From NCBI GenBank assembly GCA_019357535.2, contig CP079955.1:1054001-1118000 (forward strand): DNA of 64,000 nucleotides. The letters are read 5' to 3'. The stretch comes from Macrococcus sp. 19Msa1099 (GTDB lineage: Bacteria > Bacillota > Bacilli > Staphylococcales > Staphylococcaceae). A program made the position numbers and the translations under genes. The notes below the pieces were generated by a model. That model saw nothing but the letters and a program-made list of their open reading frames with translations, made no database searches and was not told where the DNA came from. This document shows, one piece after another, positions 1-9,448 of this stretch (its first letter is position 1; every line of letters starts with the position of its first letter).

Positions 1-1
1 T

Positions 2-712
2 CAGCCTTCATATATATTCGGATTACATATGCAGCCCGATAACGATGAAGGTACATTATTAAGCAGACCTGGTGCATTAACTGCCAGCGCAACTGAATAT
101 CGTTTCTTTATTAATGGCACATCGAGTCATGTTGCCAACAAAGAACAAGGACATTCGACTGCTGAAGCCTTGACGATGATACTCAATCAACTCTCTCAAA
201 TCCAGCATTATCATCTTCCAGGCTTAAAGTCGAATATCATCCATATCGGTAAATTGCATGCAGGTGAAGCAATCAATACAGTGCCTAGCAATGGTTACTT
301 AGAAGGTACAATCAGAACATACGATATGGACAATCTAGCAGTTATTAAACAACAGATGGATCATATTGCAACCTCTGCTCAGTTAATTACCGGTTGTACA
401 ATAGAGGTTAAATTTGCGGAAGGGTATCCTCCAACGATAAATAACGAGTTAGCATATGCATTCATGAGCGAAGCTTTGATTGATAGTAAAATCAATAGAA
501 TAGAAAAAGAAGAACCTTATTTATTTGGAGAGGATTTCTCTTTCTACGGAAAAATCATACCCAGCACCTTCGCATTTTTAGGGTGCAGAAACGAAGATAA
601 ACATTTTGTTACAGGGCTTCATACGTCGACGTTCAACTTTGATGAATCCGCATTGATATATGGGATTGACGTTCTGGAAGCAATTTTTAACAGATTTGAG
701 GGATCAAAATGA
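2..712 (+). CDS. dapL: N-acetyldiaminopimelate deacetylase (M20 family), 5'-truncated by window edge
   Basis: The reading frame is open from base 2, so the start lies left of the window. The first visible residues ([10 protein letters not shown]) are the internal M20 peptidase motif following the metal-binding core. Near the C-terminus GEDFSFY and GLHTSTF carry the conserved Glu/Asp and His of this amidohydrolase family. The enzyme removes the acetyl group from N-acetyl-LL-diaminopimelate in the acetylase branch of lysine/DAP synthesis. The stop overlaps the alr start (ATGA at 709-712), and lysA follows, which is the layout of the staphylococcal dap operon. Family assignment is sound. The exact substrate is inferred from the neighbours, since HipO-type hippurate hydrolases look alike. 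Confidence 0.85.
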   Translation, partial: QPSYIFGLHMQPDNDEGTLLSRPGALTASATEYRFFINGTSSHVANKEQGHSTAEALTMILNQLSQIQHYHLPGLKSNIIHIGKLHAGEAINTVPSNGYLEGTIRTYDMDNLAVIKQQMDHIATSAQLITGCTIEVKFAEGYPPTINNELAYAFMSEALIDSKINRIEKEEPYLFGEDFSFYGKIIPSTFAFLGCRNEDKHFVTGLHTSTFNFDESALIYGIDVLEAIFNRFEGSK

Positions 713-1794
713 CTGCGCGATGGACTGTAGATCGTACTAAGTTTGTGGAAAATGTGAAATCCGTGAAGAGCAATACTCCTGTAATGGCCGTCGTAAAGAA
801 CAATGCCTATCATTATGGACTGGAATTTGCAATAGATGCATTTCTACAAGCTGGTATTACAACTTTTAGTACAACGAATTTAAATGAAGCAATTCTCATA
901 AGAAAAATAGCACCCGAAGCTACTATATTTTTGATGAATCCTGTTACTCAATTCAACGACTTAAGACAATATGATATTCAAATGACGTTACCTTCTCTAG
1001 CATTCTATCATAAGTATCAGACTGAATTAGATGGGATATCAGTACATCTCGAATATGAAAATCTTCTCCATCGCTCTGGATTTAAAACATTTGAAGAAAT
1101 GAAAGCTGTAATTGATGACAATAATCAGTTACCTGTTCACTTACAGATGAATATTAACGGGATATGGACACATTTCGGTTATGCCGATGAATTTGATGTT
1201 ACGGAATACGAAAATGAAAAAGAAGCCTGGTTAAAAGGATTGAAATGGATTTCTGAGTATCATGCTTTTGAAATGATCCATAGTCAAAATAGCGCTAGCT
1301 TTATGAGAGATAGCCTATTTGATGATCATACACATGTCAGAATTGGCATTATTCTTTATGGAAGCAGACCCTATGCATCATTAGACGAATCTGTTACCCA
1401 CCAATCATTGACTGTTAGTGCAAATGTAATTCAAGTAAGAAATATATCAAAGGGAGAATCTGCAGGATACAGCTTCGCCTTTACAGCAGAGAAAGAAACG
1501 AAGCTTGCTGTAGTAGATATCGGTTATGGTGATGGCATATTGAGGACGAGAAGTAAGCATGACTGCATCATCAAGGGTAAACGTCATCCTATCCGCGCTT
1601 TGATGATGAGTCATATGTTTGTAGAAGTAGATGATACAGTGCAAGCTGGAGATGAAGTAATATTATATAGTAACGAGATTAGAATCGATGCGTTCACTTT
1701 TAAAGGTGTCGGAGCAAATTCTGAACAGCTCAGTGCACTGAACCATCATTCATTAAAAAAGGAGTATATCAATGACATTAACGTATATCAATAA
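709..1794 (+). CDS. alr: Alanine racemase (dap-operon paralogue, Alr2-like)
   Basis: This 361-residue fold type III PLP enzyme has the PLP lysine at about residue 30 in [11 protein letters not shown], a form of the usual VVKANAYGHG motif. Alanine racemases interconvert L- and D-alanine for peptidoglycan. The gene overlaps dapL by 4 nt and lysA by 23 nt, so it is translationally coupled inside the lysine/DAP operon. That is the position of the second alanine racemase gene (alr2) in staphylococci. Several family motifs are relaxed here, as is common for this operon-borne paralogue, so its racemase activity and true substrate are less certain than for a stand-alone alr. Confidence 0.85.
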   Translation: MTARWTVDRTKFVENVKSVKSNTPVMAVVKNNAYHYGLEFAIDAFLQAGITTFSTTNLNEAILIRKIAPEATIFLMNPVTQFNDLRQYDIQMTLPSLAFYHKYQTELDGISVHLEYENLLHRSGFKTFEEMKAVIDDNNQLPVHLQMNINGIWTHFGYADEFDVTEYENEKEAWLKGLKWISEYHAFEMIHSQNSASFMRDSLFDDHTHVRIGIILYGSRPYASLDESVTHQSLTVSANVIQVRNISKGESAGYSFAFTAEKETKLAVVDIGYGDGILRTRSKHDCIIKGKRHPIRALMMSHMFVEVDDTVQAGDEVILYSNEIRIDAFTFKGVGANSEQLSALNHHSLKKEYINDINVYQ

Positions 1795-3043
1795 TCAACT
1801 TACAATCAACGGACATAATATTCGACAAATTACTGAAGAATATGGTACCCCACTATTTATCTACGATGAGGATGAAATACGTAATCAATGCAGAAGATTT
1901 CATAGTGCATTAAAAGCATCTGGATTAAACTACACAATCTCTTATGCTTCTAAGGCATTTACATCTGTTCAGTTATTTAATTTAATGAATGAAGAGCATA
2001 TGGGACTTGATGTCGTTAGTGAAGGAGAACTATTTACAGCACTACATTCTAAAATTTCACCTTCACAGATCCATTTTCATGGAAACAATAAAACAGATCG
2101 AGAAATTAAATACGCGATTGAGTCAGGGGTTGAATATTTTGTTATCGATAGCCTTGATGAAATCGAACGCATCAATGATATTGCGCGTTCATTAGAACAA
2201 ACTGTAAAAGCAGTACTACGCATTAATCCTGGCGTTGAAGCTCATACGCATGAATTTATTCAGACTGGCCAGGAAGATAGTAAATTTGGTTTAAGTATCA
2301 GACATGGACTAGCAATAAAAGGCGTAAGACAAATTGAAGCCGCACCTCATATCGAATTCAAAGGCGTTCATTTCCACATTGGATCACAAATATTTGAGTC
2401 TACGGGCACAATCAAGACGATTGAACTTGTCATAAACTGGCTGACACAACACAAAATTGAAATTGATATATTAAATATTGGTGGTGGTTTCAGCATCAAA
2501 TATACTTCAGAAGATATCAGCTACCCTATCGAAGAAGGTATTAAGAGGATAACTGAAACACTAATAAATGAATGTAAGAAACATTCCTATCCTGTACCAG
2601 AAATATCATTAGAACCGGGGCGCTCAATCGTTGGTGAAGCTGGTATTACAGTCTATGAGGTTGGTACTGTCAAAGATATTCCTGATACAAACTGTTATGT
2701 ATCAATAGATGGTGGGATGAGCGATCACATACGGACAGCATTATATAATGCGAAATACGAACTACTACTTGTAGATCGTAATGAAATACACGATAAAGAA
2801 GTAACCGTCGCTGGTAAATTATGCGAATCTGGCGACATTATTATGCGCAATATAATGCTCCCCTCATCAATTAAACGTGGTGATTTGCTAGTGGTTAAAG
2901 CGACAGGTGCATATCATTATAGTATGAGTTCTAATTATAACCAGATGTTAAAGCCAGCAGTAATATTTGTCACGAAAGATAACGTACGACAAGTAATAAA
3001 AAGACAATCTTTAGAACATCTGACTGCAAACGAAGTTCTTTAA
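1772..3043 (+). CDS. lysA: Diaminopimelate decarboxylase
   Basis: A 423-residue PLP decarboxylase that converts meso-diaminopimelate to L-lysine, the last step of lysine synthesis. The PLP lysine is K61 in [23 protein letters not shown] and [11 protein letters not shown] are the usual phosphate-binding and substrate motifs, and CESGDI supplies the active-site Cys from the partner subunit. The ATG at 1772 follows AAAAAAGGAG at a good distance, inside the end of alr. It is the last gene of the operon and a terminator follows at once. Confidence 0.95.
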   Translation: MTLTYINNQLTINGHNIRQITEEYGTPLFIYDEDEIRNQCRRFHSALKASGLNYTISYASKAFTSVQLFNLMNEEHMGLDVVSEGELFTALHSKISPSQIHFHGNNKTDREIKYAIESGVEYFVIDSLDEIERINDIARSLEQTVKAVLRINPGVEAHTHEFIQTGQEDSKFGLSIRHGLAIKGVRQIEAAPHIEFKGVHFHIGSQIFESTGTIKTIELVINWLTQHKIEIDILNIGGGFSIKYTSEDISYPIEEGIKRITETLINECKKHSYPVPEISLEPGRSIVGEAGITVYEVGTVKDIPDTNCYVSIDGGMSDHIRTALYNAKYELLLVDRNEIHDKEVTVAGKLCESGDIIMRNIMLPSSIKRGDLLVVKATGAYHYSMSSNYNQMLKPAVIFVTKDNVRQVIKRQSLEHLTANEVL

Positions 3044-3069
3044 TCCCCTATTTATTTTTGGGGATTTTT
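3042..3069 (+). terminator. Rho-independent terminator of the dap-alr-lysA operon
   Basis: The stem AATCCCC (3042-3048) pairs with GGGGATT (3060-3066), then comes a T run. It starts within the lysA stop codon. Confidence 0.75.
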
Positions 3070-3120
3070 AAATATAAATAAAAGTTTACATAACATTATT
3101 ATAATATTTTATAGTTAAAA

Positions 3121-3157
3121 AATATTAACCCCCCAACTAATGTTGGGGGTTAATATT
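3121..3157 (-). terminator. Terminator of the cold shock gene
   Basis: A long stem with six C against five G (one bulge) and flanking AATATTAA arms, loop TAAT, lies 30 nt beyond the csp stop. On the minus strand it runs into an A/T-rich stretch with a T run. Confidence 0.75.
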
Positions 3158-3187
3158 AACGTTCATATATAATTTATTGCATTAAAA

Positions 3188-3388
3188 TTATAATTTGACA
3201 ACGTTAGCAGCTTGTGGTCCACGGTCGCCTTCAACAACTTCGAATTCCACTGCTTGTCCTTCTTCTAATGATTTGTACCCTTCTTGATTGATCGCTGAGA
3301 AATGTACGAATACATCATTTTCTCCTTCGATCTCGATGAATCCAAATCCTTTTTCTGCGTTAAACCATTTTACTGTACCTTGTTTCAT
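3188..3388 (-). CDS. cspA: Cold shock protein (CspA family)
   Basis: A 66-residue single cold shock domain starting [19 protein letters not shown], with the RNP1 (KGFGFIE) and RNP2 (VFVHFSA) nucleic-acid-binding motifs. Proteins of this family bind single-stranded RNA/DNA and act as RNA chaperones. The ATG at 3386-3388 has a strong GGAGG 7-10 nt upstream, so a longer in-frame extension is rejected. The transcript should carry a 5' leader of roughly 100 nt or more, including an inverted repeat just before the ribosome binding site. It is transcribed convergently to lysA. Confidence 0.95.
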   Translation of the reverse strand: MKQGTVKWFNAEKGFGFIEIEGENDVFVHFSAINQEGYKSLEEGQAVEFEVVEGDRGPQAANVVKL

Positions 3389-3416
3389 AATAAGAAACCT
3401 CCACACTATATAATTC

Positions 3417-3438
3417 AATATGTGATTATTCACATATT
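3417..3438 (-). promoter_or_regulatory. Inverted repeat in the csp 5' leader
   Basis: AATATGTGA and TCACATATT form a perfect 9-bp inverted repeat with a 4-nt loop, about 15 nt upstream of the csp Shine-Dalgarno sequence. Cold shock mRNAs often carry structured leaders that control translation with temperature. A protein operator is also possible. Confidence 0.45.
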
Positions 3439-3602
3439 ACAAAATAAACATGTGCAGTGTATTTCTTATACATCTTCTTACATTTACTTTGTAATATGGA
3501 ATAATCCTATTGGTTATATAATATTATAAGATACACAACTTAGATATGCAATACAATAAACTGTATATTTTAACTTTTTACAATCTTTAATCTATTGTAA
3601 CA

Positions 3603-3902
3603 TTAAAGCTTCATCGTGACGACCTGCTTATCTTTAAAGACGATCAGACTATGAAAGATTTGAATATCATCATCACAGTCTTCACAGTAAATCAGTTCAC
3701 AGTTATTATAGAATGCATGAATATTATGCTTTCCGATAAGCTCGTTTTTAAATTTTTTTCTTAGCTTATTGAGTTGCTCACTATAATATGTCTCTGTGTC
3801 TTTTAACGTACTAAATCTATTAAGTTCTGTCACACAATCCCATAAATCTTCAAAAAGCCACCATCCTTCATATTCTGCTCGAATAGTAACGACTTCATAC
3901 AT
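3603..3902 (-). CDS. DUF1033 family protein
   Basis: A 99-residue cytosolic protein starting MYEVVTIRAEYEGWWLFEDLW, the opening typical of the DUF1033 family found near the lysA/csp/acyP region in staphylococci and bacilli. No catalytic motif is evident and the family function is unknown. The ATG at 3902 has GAGAGG at normal spacing, while an upstream GTG would sit on that Shine-Dalgarno sequence. It is divergent from acyP. Confidence 0.75.
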   Translation of the reverse strand: MYEVVTIRAEYEGWWLFEDLWDCVTELNRFSTLKDTETYYSEQLNKLRKKFKNELIGKHNIHAFYNNCELIYCEDCDDDIQIFHSLIVFKDKQVVTMKL

Positions 3903-4028
3903 GGCATTCACCTCTCCATCACATTATGAATGTCATCATAAAAAAGTTCAAGTAAATGCTATTACCAATGCGATTTATTAGGAGTTTTTTGCATTCTTAC
4001 TTATAATAATAAATAAGAGGTGACATTA

Positions 4029-4295
4029 ATGAAAACATTGCATATTAAAGTTTTCGGTAAAGTCCAGGGCGTTGGATTTCGATATTTTACCGAAAGACTA
4101 GCGCTACAATATCACATTACTGGCACTGTTCAAAATGTAGATGAGCATGTAGAAATCTATGCGACTGGCGATGAAAATTTGTCACAATTTGAACAGGCTG
4201 TAATACGCGGTGCATCTCCTATGTCTAAGGTGGAGTCATATACATCAGAAGAAATATCGCCTCAGCAATTCAATAGATTTACAACGCTTAAATAA
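4029..4295 (+). CDS. acyP: Acylphosphatase
   Basis: An 88-residue enzyme that hydrolyses carboxyl-phosphate bonds of acylphosphates. The GKVQGVGFRYFTERLA segment holds the phosphate-binding loop and catalytic Arg, and the catalytic Asn is in TGTVQNVD. The ATG at 4029 has AAGAGGTG 7 nt upstream; an earlier in-frame GTG is part of that site. It is the first gene of an acyP-xpaC-telA operon and the next frame starts right after its stop. Confidence 0.93.
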   Translation: MKTLHIKVFGKVQGVGFRYFTERLALQYHITGTVQNVDEHVEIYATGDENLSQFEQAVIRGASPMSKVESYTSEEISPQQFNRFTTLK

Positions 4296-4313
4296 ATGAC
4301 AAGGATTGATTAT

Positions 4314-5021
4314 ATGAAATATAATACCTCCTATATATTAGGTGCAATTTTAGCTATACCCGTTGCGATTATAACTGGTATAATCTCCATGAACATATTT
4401 CAATTTGAAATGTGGCTTGATACTTTAATAATGTTTGGATCTTATATCATGACGTTTTTACCTGTACAGCAAAAAGCAGCACATACTTATCTTAAAGAAA
4501 TTGGCCTATCAAAAAATGATTATAAATACGTTAGGAAACAGTTAAAAATTGCAGAACCAAAAATCAAACACCTATTAGTTCAATACAAGAAAGTCCGCTC
4601 ATTAAGTGAACTTAAAAATGTTAATGAGATAAATAAACTGGCACGCGTGATTTTTAAGAATGTTCAGAAGTCTCCATCAAAGTTTTTTAATGTGGATAGC
4701 TTTTTCTTCTCACATCTCGACAATACGGTCAATTTATTAAATGAATATCTTTATTTGTCAAGAATGCCTCATAAAACAAAAGAGGATCAGCAACTGTTAA
4801 ATCATGCCAGACTGACGTTAGATGAACTAAAGCGTACATTACAAGCCGATTTACGTGCACTCAACAAAGAGAGTTATGAAACAATGAGAGTTGAAATTAA
4901 TCTGGCAGATAACTATACAACTAAACAATTATTTAATGACAAACAATCACAGATTGAGCATAAAGAGAAAGCTCCACTTCAATTTAAAAATGCAGTTCAC
5001 TATGAAGAAGAGAGGAAATAA
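4314..5021 (+). CDS. xpaC: XpaC-like 5-bromo-4-chloroindolyl phosphate hydrolysis family protein
   Basis: A 235-residue membrane-associated protein. Two hydrophobic segments lie near the N-terminus (roughly residues 8-28 and 34-52), followed by a helical charged cytosolic domain. The ATG at 4314 (MKYNTSYILGA) matches the start seen in staphylococcal homologues and has AAGGA upstream; an in-frame ATG at 4296 abuts the acyP stop and is less likely. The family name comes from a weak hydrolysis phenotype in Bacillus, and the true role is unclear. It is always paired with telA, which follows after 2 nt, suggesting a joint envelope-stress function. Confidence 0.8.
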   Translation: MKYNTSYILGAILAIPVAIITGIISMNIFQFEMWLDTLIMFGSYIMTFLPVQQKAAHTYLKEIGLSKNDYKYVRKQLKIAEPKIKHLLVQYKKVRSLSELKNVNEINKLARVIFKNVQKSPSKFFNVDSFFFSHLDNTVNLLNEYLYLSRMPHKTKEDQQLLNHARLTLDELKRTLQADLRALNKESYETMRVEINLADNYTTKQLFNDKQSQIEHKEKAPLQFKNAVHYEEERK

Positions 5022-5023
5022 CC

Positions 5024-6181
5024 ATGAGCAATAAAAATTTAACAGACGAACTCGTAAGCAACCCTTTCGAAATTCAGAAAGAAATAATTCCTGAACAACA
5101 AAATAATATTACAACGACTTTTGATAACAGTGAGATGTCTATTGAAAAACGTGAACAAATCAATCAGATAAAAAATCAGATTGTACCATTAGATAATGAA
5201 AAGCTCTTACTTTATGGCGCAGGTGCACAGCAAAAATTATCTCAGTTCTCACACCAAATATTAGATGAGGTTCAAGGAAAAGATATTGGTTCTATCGGCA
5301 ATAATCTAGATCAGCTTATGAAGAAGCTTAAAGAAGTTGATCCAGATGAAATACAGAATATCGATAAGAGTAAGGTGAAACGATTATTTAAACGTGTATC
5401 AAAATCTGTAAATGAACTTATTTCAAGATATCAATCTGTCGCAAGTCAGATTGATAGAATTTCAGTGGAACTTGATAATTCAAAGAATGTATTAATGCGT
5501 GATATCAATATGCTGGATCAGCTATACGATCAGAATAAGGAATATTTTGAAGCGATTGACATGTTCATTATCGCAGCAGAAGAAAAGAGAGATGAAATTA
5601 ATAATCAACTTCTACCTGAACTTGAGCAAAAAGCGCTGCACACAAATGATCAGATGATTGTTCAGGAAGTTAATGATATGCGACATTATGTCAACAGACT
5701 CGATAAAAGAATCTATGACCTTAAACTATCCAGACAAATTACACTGCAGTCTGCGCCTCAAATTCGTATGATACAAGATGTTAACCAAACTTTAGCCGAA
5801 AAGATTCAAAGTTCAATTCTCACAAGTATTCCGTTATGGAAGAATCAGATGGCTATTGCAATGAGTCTGCTTCATCAGCAAAAGGCTTCTAAAGCGCAGC
5901 AGCAAGTTACAAATACGACGAATGAACTCCTACTCAAAAATTCAGAGATGTTAAAGATGAATACAATTCGTACTGCTGAAGAAAACGAACGTGGCATCGT
6001 TGAATTAGAAACTTTAAAGATAACACAGCAAAATATAGTAGATACTATACGTGAAACGATGCATATACAGGCGGAAGGAAAGGAAAAACGACGCAATGCA
6101 GAAATAGAGCTCAGCAAGATGGAACAGGATTTAAAAACACAGCTTCTACAACTTCAACAAGAACAAAACCAGAGATATTAA
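5024..6181 (+). CDS. telA: TelA-family toxic anion resistance protein
   Basis: A 385-residue, largely alpha-helical, coiled-coil-rich protein of the TelA/KlaA family, linked in other bacteria to tellurite, nisin and wall-antibiotic tolerance. The helical body carries the conserved family blocks DMFIIAAEEK, ALHTNDQMI and QSAPQIRMIQ. There is no membrane segment or signal peptide. It is the last gene of the acyP-xpaC-telA operon, and its stop codon lies in the loop of the terminator. Family membership is clear; the biochemical activity is unknown. Confidence 0.88.
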   Translation: MSNKNLTDELVSNPFEIQKEIIPEQQNNITTTFDNSEMSIEKREQINQIKNQIVPLDNEKLLLYGAGAQQKLSQFSHQILDEVQGKDIGSIGNNLDQLMKKLKEVDPDEIQNIDKSKVKRLFKRVSKSVNELISRYQSVASQIDRISVELDNSKNVLMRDINMLDQLYDQNKEYFEAIDMFIIAAEEKRDEINNQLLPELEQKALHTNDQMIVQEVNDMRHYVNRLDKRIYDLKLSRQITLQSAPQIRMIQDVNQTLAEKIQSSILTSIPLWKNQMAIAMSLLHQQKASKAQQQVTNTTNELLLKNSEMLKMNTIRTAEENERGIVELETLKITQQNIVDTIRETMHIQAEGKEKRRNAEIELSKMEQDLKTQLLQLQQEQNQRY

Positions 6182-6194
6182 TCTCTGGTTTTGT
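6163..6194. terminator. Bidirectional terminator between telA and brnQ
   Basis: A perfect 14-bp stem (6163-6176 with 6181-6194) and a 4-nt loop that contains most of the telA stop codon. A/T tracts on both sides serve the two convergent genes. Confidence 0.85.
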
Positions 6195-7522
6195 TATGAA
6201 TATACAATTTTTTCTTTATCCTTACCAATTAAAAGACCAATCACATAACCTACAATTGCAAATAATAACCATTCCATCGATTCCCCTTTAAGCGGTAAGT
6301 GATCCATAAATGGTGCAATCTGAAACTGGCTTTGTAGTACGGATAAGATTGCAATAATTGTCACGATAAAGATTGGAATCTGCATTGCAAGCTGCGGTGT
6401 CGGAATAAACTTAGCTAAGAGCATTGTTAGTAAAAGTGTCATCGCAATTGGATATAGTACCAATAAGACAGGAACACTCATCGCGATTACTGAACTCAAA
6501 CCTTGATTTGCTAAAACTAAGCTAAACAAGGTAAACACAACTGCATACATTTTATAAGATATTTTTGGAAATATTTCATGAAAATATTCTGATACAGCTA
6601 CAACTAAACCAGTAGCTGTCGTTAAACATGCAAGTGAAACGATAGCACCAATCAATAGTTTCCCGAAAGTGCCATATGTTGCGTTAGCTACATGTGTTAA
6701 TAAATAAGTTCCTAAATCTAGCTCGTTATTCGAAATATTTGATAGTTCATCTTGTGTTAAATGATAACGACTGCCTATCCAGCCCAATGAAACATAGATA
6801 CATCCTAATGCAATCGCAGCTATAATTCCTGAAAAAGCAGTCTGTTTAAATAAACCTGTCTCCTTCGTGATACCTTTCCCTTTAATCGCAGAAATAACGA
6901 TTACACTGAACGCAATTGCAGCGATAGCATCCATGGTATTATACCCATTTGTAAATCCAGTGAAGAAACTACGCGTATTACCAGTATAGATATTACTATC
7001 AGCTGTTACTGGAGATTCATCAGATAATAGCATAAACCCTTTAATAACTAATGCAATAATTGAAACGAGCAGCAATGGTGTTAATATGGAGCCAATTCTA
7101 TCCACCATCTTGGACGGATTGATTGATAACCATAAAGTAATTCCAAAGAAAATTAAAGTGAAAATAAATAAAGACATTGCGGATGGTTTATCTAAGAATG
7201 GCACAACTGCCATCTCGTAAGAAGTAGCACCTGTACGAGGAATCGCAAAAAGCGGTCCAATCGTCAAGTAAATTGCAACTAAAAAGATGACACCGAACGT
7301 AGGATTAATCTTCTTTAATGCACCTTTATACCCATCCTCATCTAATGACCCTACAATGATGCCTAATAAAGGTAATCCCACGCCAGTTATCACAAAACCA
7401 AAGATTGCTGGCCAGAAGAACTGTCCGCTAGAAAAACCTAAATTCGGAGGGAAAATTAAGTTTCCTGCACCAAAAAATATTGCAAATAGCATAAAACCCA
7501 CGATCCAAGTGTTCTTATTCAT
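6194..7522 (-). CDS. brnQ: Branched-chain amino acid carrier BrnQ (LIVCS family)
   Basis: A 442-residue integral membrane protein with about 12 hydrophobic segments that imports Leu/Ile/Val with a coupling cation. The N-terminal FFGAGNLIFPPNLGF motif is a family signature. The start has AGGAGG upstream. A CodY-type box lies about 70 nt before the start codon, which fits the nutrient repression known for brnQ genes in S. aureus. It ends convergently against telA at a shared terminator. Confidence 0.93.
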   Translation of the reverse strand: MNKNTWIVGFMLFAIFFGAGNLIFPPNLGFSSGQFFWPAIFGFVITGVGLPLLGIIVGSLDEDGYKGALKKINPTFGVIFLVAIYLTIGPLFAIPRTGATSYEMAVVPFLDKPSAMSLFIFTLIFFGITLWLSINPSKMVDRIGSILTPLLLVSIIALVIKGFMLLSDESPVTADSNIYTGNTRSFFTGFTNGYNTMDAIAAIAFSVIVISAIKGKGITKETGLFKQTAFSGIIAAIALGCIYVSLGWIGSRYHLTQDELSNISNNELDLGTYLLTHVANATYGTFGKLLIGAIVSLACLTTATGLVVAVSEYFHEIFPKISYKMYAVVFTLFSLVLANQGLSSVIAMSVPVLLVLYPIAMTLLLTMLLAKFIPTPQLAMQIPIFIVTIIAILSVLQSQFQIAPFMDHLPLKGESMEWLLFAIVGYVIGLLIGKDKEKIVYS

Positions 7523-7591
7523 ATAAAACCTCCTATTGATTAATAAAAATTATAATAACACTTTAAACCGTTGAAAACAAGCAAGTTTTTA

Positions 7592-7606
7592 TATTTTCTG
7601 AATATT
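7592..7606. promoter_or_regulatory. Candidate CodY box upstream of brnQ
   Basis: TATTTTCTGAATATT matches the CodY consensus AATTTTCWGAAAATT at 13 of 15 positions. It lies upstream of a TATAAT (on the minus strand, about 35 nt before the brnQ start codon). CodY represses branched-chain amino acid uptake genes when these amino acids and GTP are plentiful. Confidence 0.6.
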
Positions 7607-9448
7607 TTAAAATTGTTTCATGCTTTGCAGCAATAACGTTTTTAGTAAAGGCTGAATAATGCTTGGTAGCTTTTCCACTCCTTCCACAAAAATACAGTAG
7701 TCATTATAGATATTACGCACAGTTGCACGTGTATTATCATCTATAACTGACTGACTCAAAAAGATATTGATGACGTATACATTTTCTTTTCTGAGAGCAA
7801 CGACGGCATCATGTGTATCAATAATTCCATTCGATTCATAATCAAATGCAGATGGCTCACCATCTGAAAATACAATTAAAAACTTCTGTTTTTCATTTCT
7901 TTGCTTCAGCATTTGTCCAGCAACTCTAATTGCAAGCCCATCACGATTATCTTCTCCATTTTGAAAACTCACAATATTTGCTGAGTAATTATCATTTAAT
8001 GCATGTTCATAAGGAATAATATGTTCAAAATAATTTGGTTGATTATATTGATCCGCTTCAAATCCATCTTCATTGAACGCGATAATTTCATGATTTATCA
8101 TAAGCTGCATGAGTGTCTCATGAAATAACACAATCCCTTTCATCGTTTCTACCATTTTATCTTCCATACTGTAAGAGGCATCAACAAGCAGCAAAAATGT
8201 AGCATCAAGTTTGTAAGACGCCTGATCCTCTTTATAGAATACACGTTTTTTATCATCCAGGAACCAGGTAGTGAGTTTGCGACTTAGCTTCCCTTTGCTT
8301 AAATTCATACGGGCAGATGTCTGTTCGTGTTCAATACTTTTATTAATCACATTTACTAAAGATTTTATTTCTTTATTCACTTCATCTTTGTACAAATTGT
8401 ATGTTGCTCTGCTGGACTCATTCTGTTCACTGTTTTTCCATATAATTTCAGTGTATTTATTCTCTTCTCCGACAAATTCACTGATATCATTACCGTGAGC
8501 ATCTACTTGAGGAGGCGATGCTTTCCCTTTAGCCATCAACATCTCTGTGATGTCATCACCTGCATCCCCTTGCCTGTCATTCTCTTTAATATTGTTACTA
8601 TTTGATCCTTCTGTTACTTCTGTTTCCAGATAAGCACCGTTCTCTGTCTTTATATCTTTTTGTTTCGTCTGAACATGCTCTGATGCTTCCATATCATCAA
8701 CATCCTGGTGCGCTTTATCCATATTGGCCTTCTTATAGGCATGTGCATTCATAAAGGCATTTTTAGGGATATGATAATATTCATTGAGCATATCCTGATG
8801 GATGACTTGCTCTAGTATATAATAAACTCTATTTGCAAGATTCATACTGTCATATGTATCATTCAATGTAAATGCATCCTGCAATGCGAGTTGCATAGCA
8901 AGTTCAGTTTCCGGCTTATAGTATGACGTAAATGACAATGCATTTTCCATAAGTAATGCATGCTCAACTTGTAGAAATAATTCATCCGTAGGCATGGCCT
9001 TTGTTCTATAAAAATCAATCTGACCTTCATTGTCTTTTATTTTTTCTTTTACACGTACAGTAAAGAATTTATTTGTAAATGGACGGCTTTTTCTGATAAG
9101 GTGCATCAATCGGTATTCTTCAATCATCATAAATAACTGCTGAAATAATGATGGGTACCTTACATCTTCTTCTATAATCTCTTTTACAGCATCAAGTGCT
9201 ATATATTGAAATCCATAGGCATATAATATACAGTCACTCTTTAATAATTTTATAACTTCATCTTCTTTGCGATGTTTCCACTTAAATGATACGTTAATCG
9301 TATTTTCAACCAGATCATAATAGGCAAACTTCTGAAAATCAACTTTCACTTCATTATCTTCGAGCAACAATTGTGCAAGGTCTGTTAATGTCATAATTAA
9401 TGAAGGATCAACAACTTCATCATTAAAAAGTATAAACTTTTCACTCAT
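7607..9448 (-). CDS. yojO: VWA-domain protein (YojO / NorD-CobT-like)
   Basis: A 613-residue cytosolic protein. Its C-terminal third is a von Willebrand A domain with the MIDAS motif DASYS (LLVDASYSMEDK) and FSDGEPSAFD. The N-terminal half is helical and the middle (about 245-330) is an acidic, poorly conserved linker. It overlaps the upstream MoxR-type ATPase by one base (TAATG), so the two are co-translated. Such pairs act like chelatase or activase complexes in which the AAA ring and the VWA protein remodel or metallate a client. The Bacillus pair YojN/YojO has the same layout. The client is not evident here. Confidence 0.82.
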   Translation of the reverse strand: MSEKFILFNDEVVDPSLIMTLTDLAQLLLEDNEVKVDFQKFAYYDLVENTINVSFKWKHRKEDEVIKLLKSDCILYAYGFQYIALDAVKEIIEEDVRYPSLFQQLFMMIEEYRLMHLIRKSRPFTNKFFTVRVKEKIKDNEGQIDFYRTKAMPTDELFLQVEHALLMENALSFTSYYKPETELAMQLALQDAFTLNDTYDSMNLANRVYYILEQVIHQDMLNEYYHIPKNAFMNAHAYKKANMDKAHQDVDDMEASEHVQTKQKDIKTENGAYLETEVTEGSNSNNIKENDRQGDAGDDITEMLMAKGKASPPQVDAHGNDISEFVGEENKYTEIIWKNSEQNESSRATYNLYKDEVNKEIKSLVNVINKSIEHEQTSARMNLSKGKLSRKLTTWFLDDKKRVFYKEDQASYKLDATFLLLVDASYSMEDKMVETMKGIVLFHETLMQLMINHEIIAFNEDGFEADQYNQPNYFEHIIPYEHALNDNYSANIVSFQNGEDNRDGLAIRVAGQMLKQRNEKQKFLIVFSDGEPSAFDYESNGIIDTHDAVVALRKENVYVINIFLSQSVIDDNTRATVRNIYNDYCIFVEGVEKLPSIIQPLLKTLLLQSMKQF

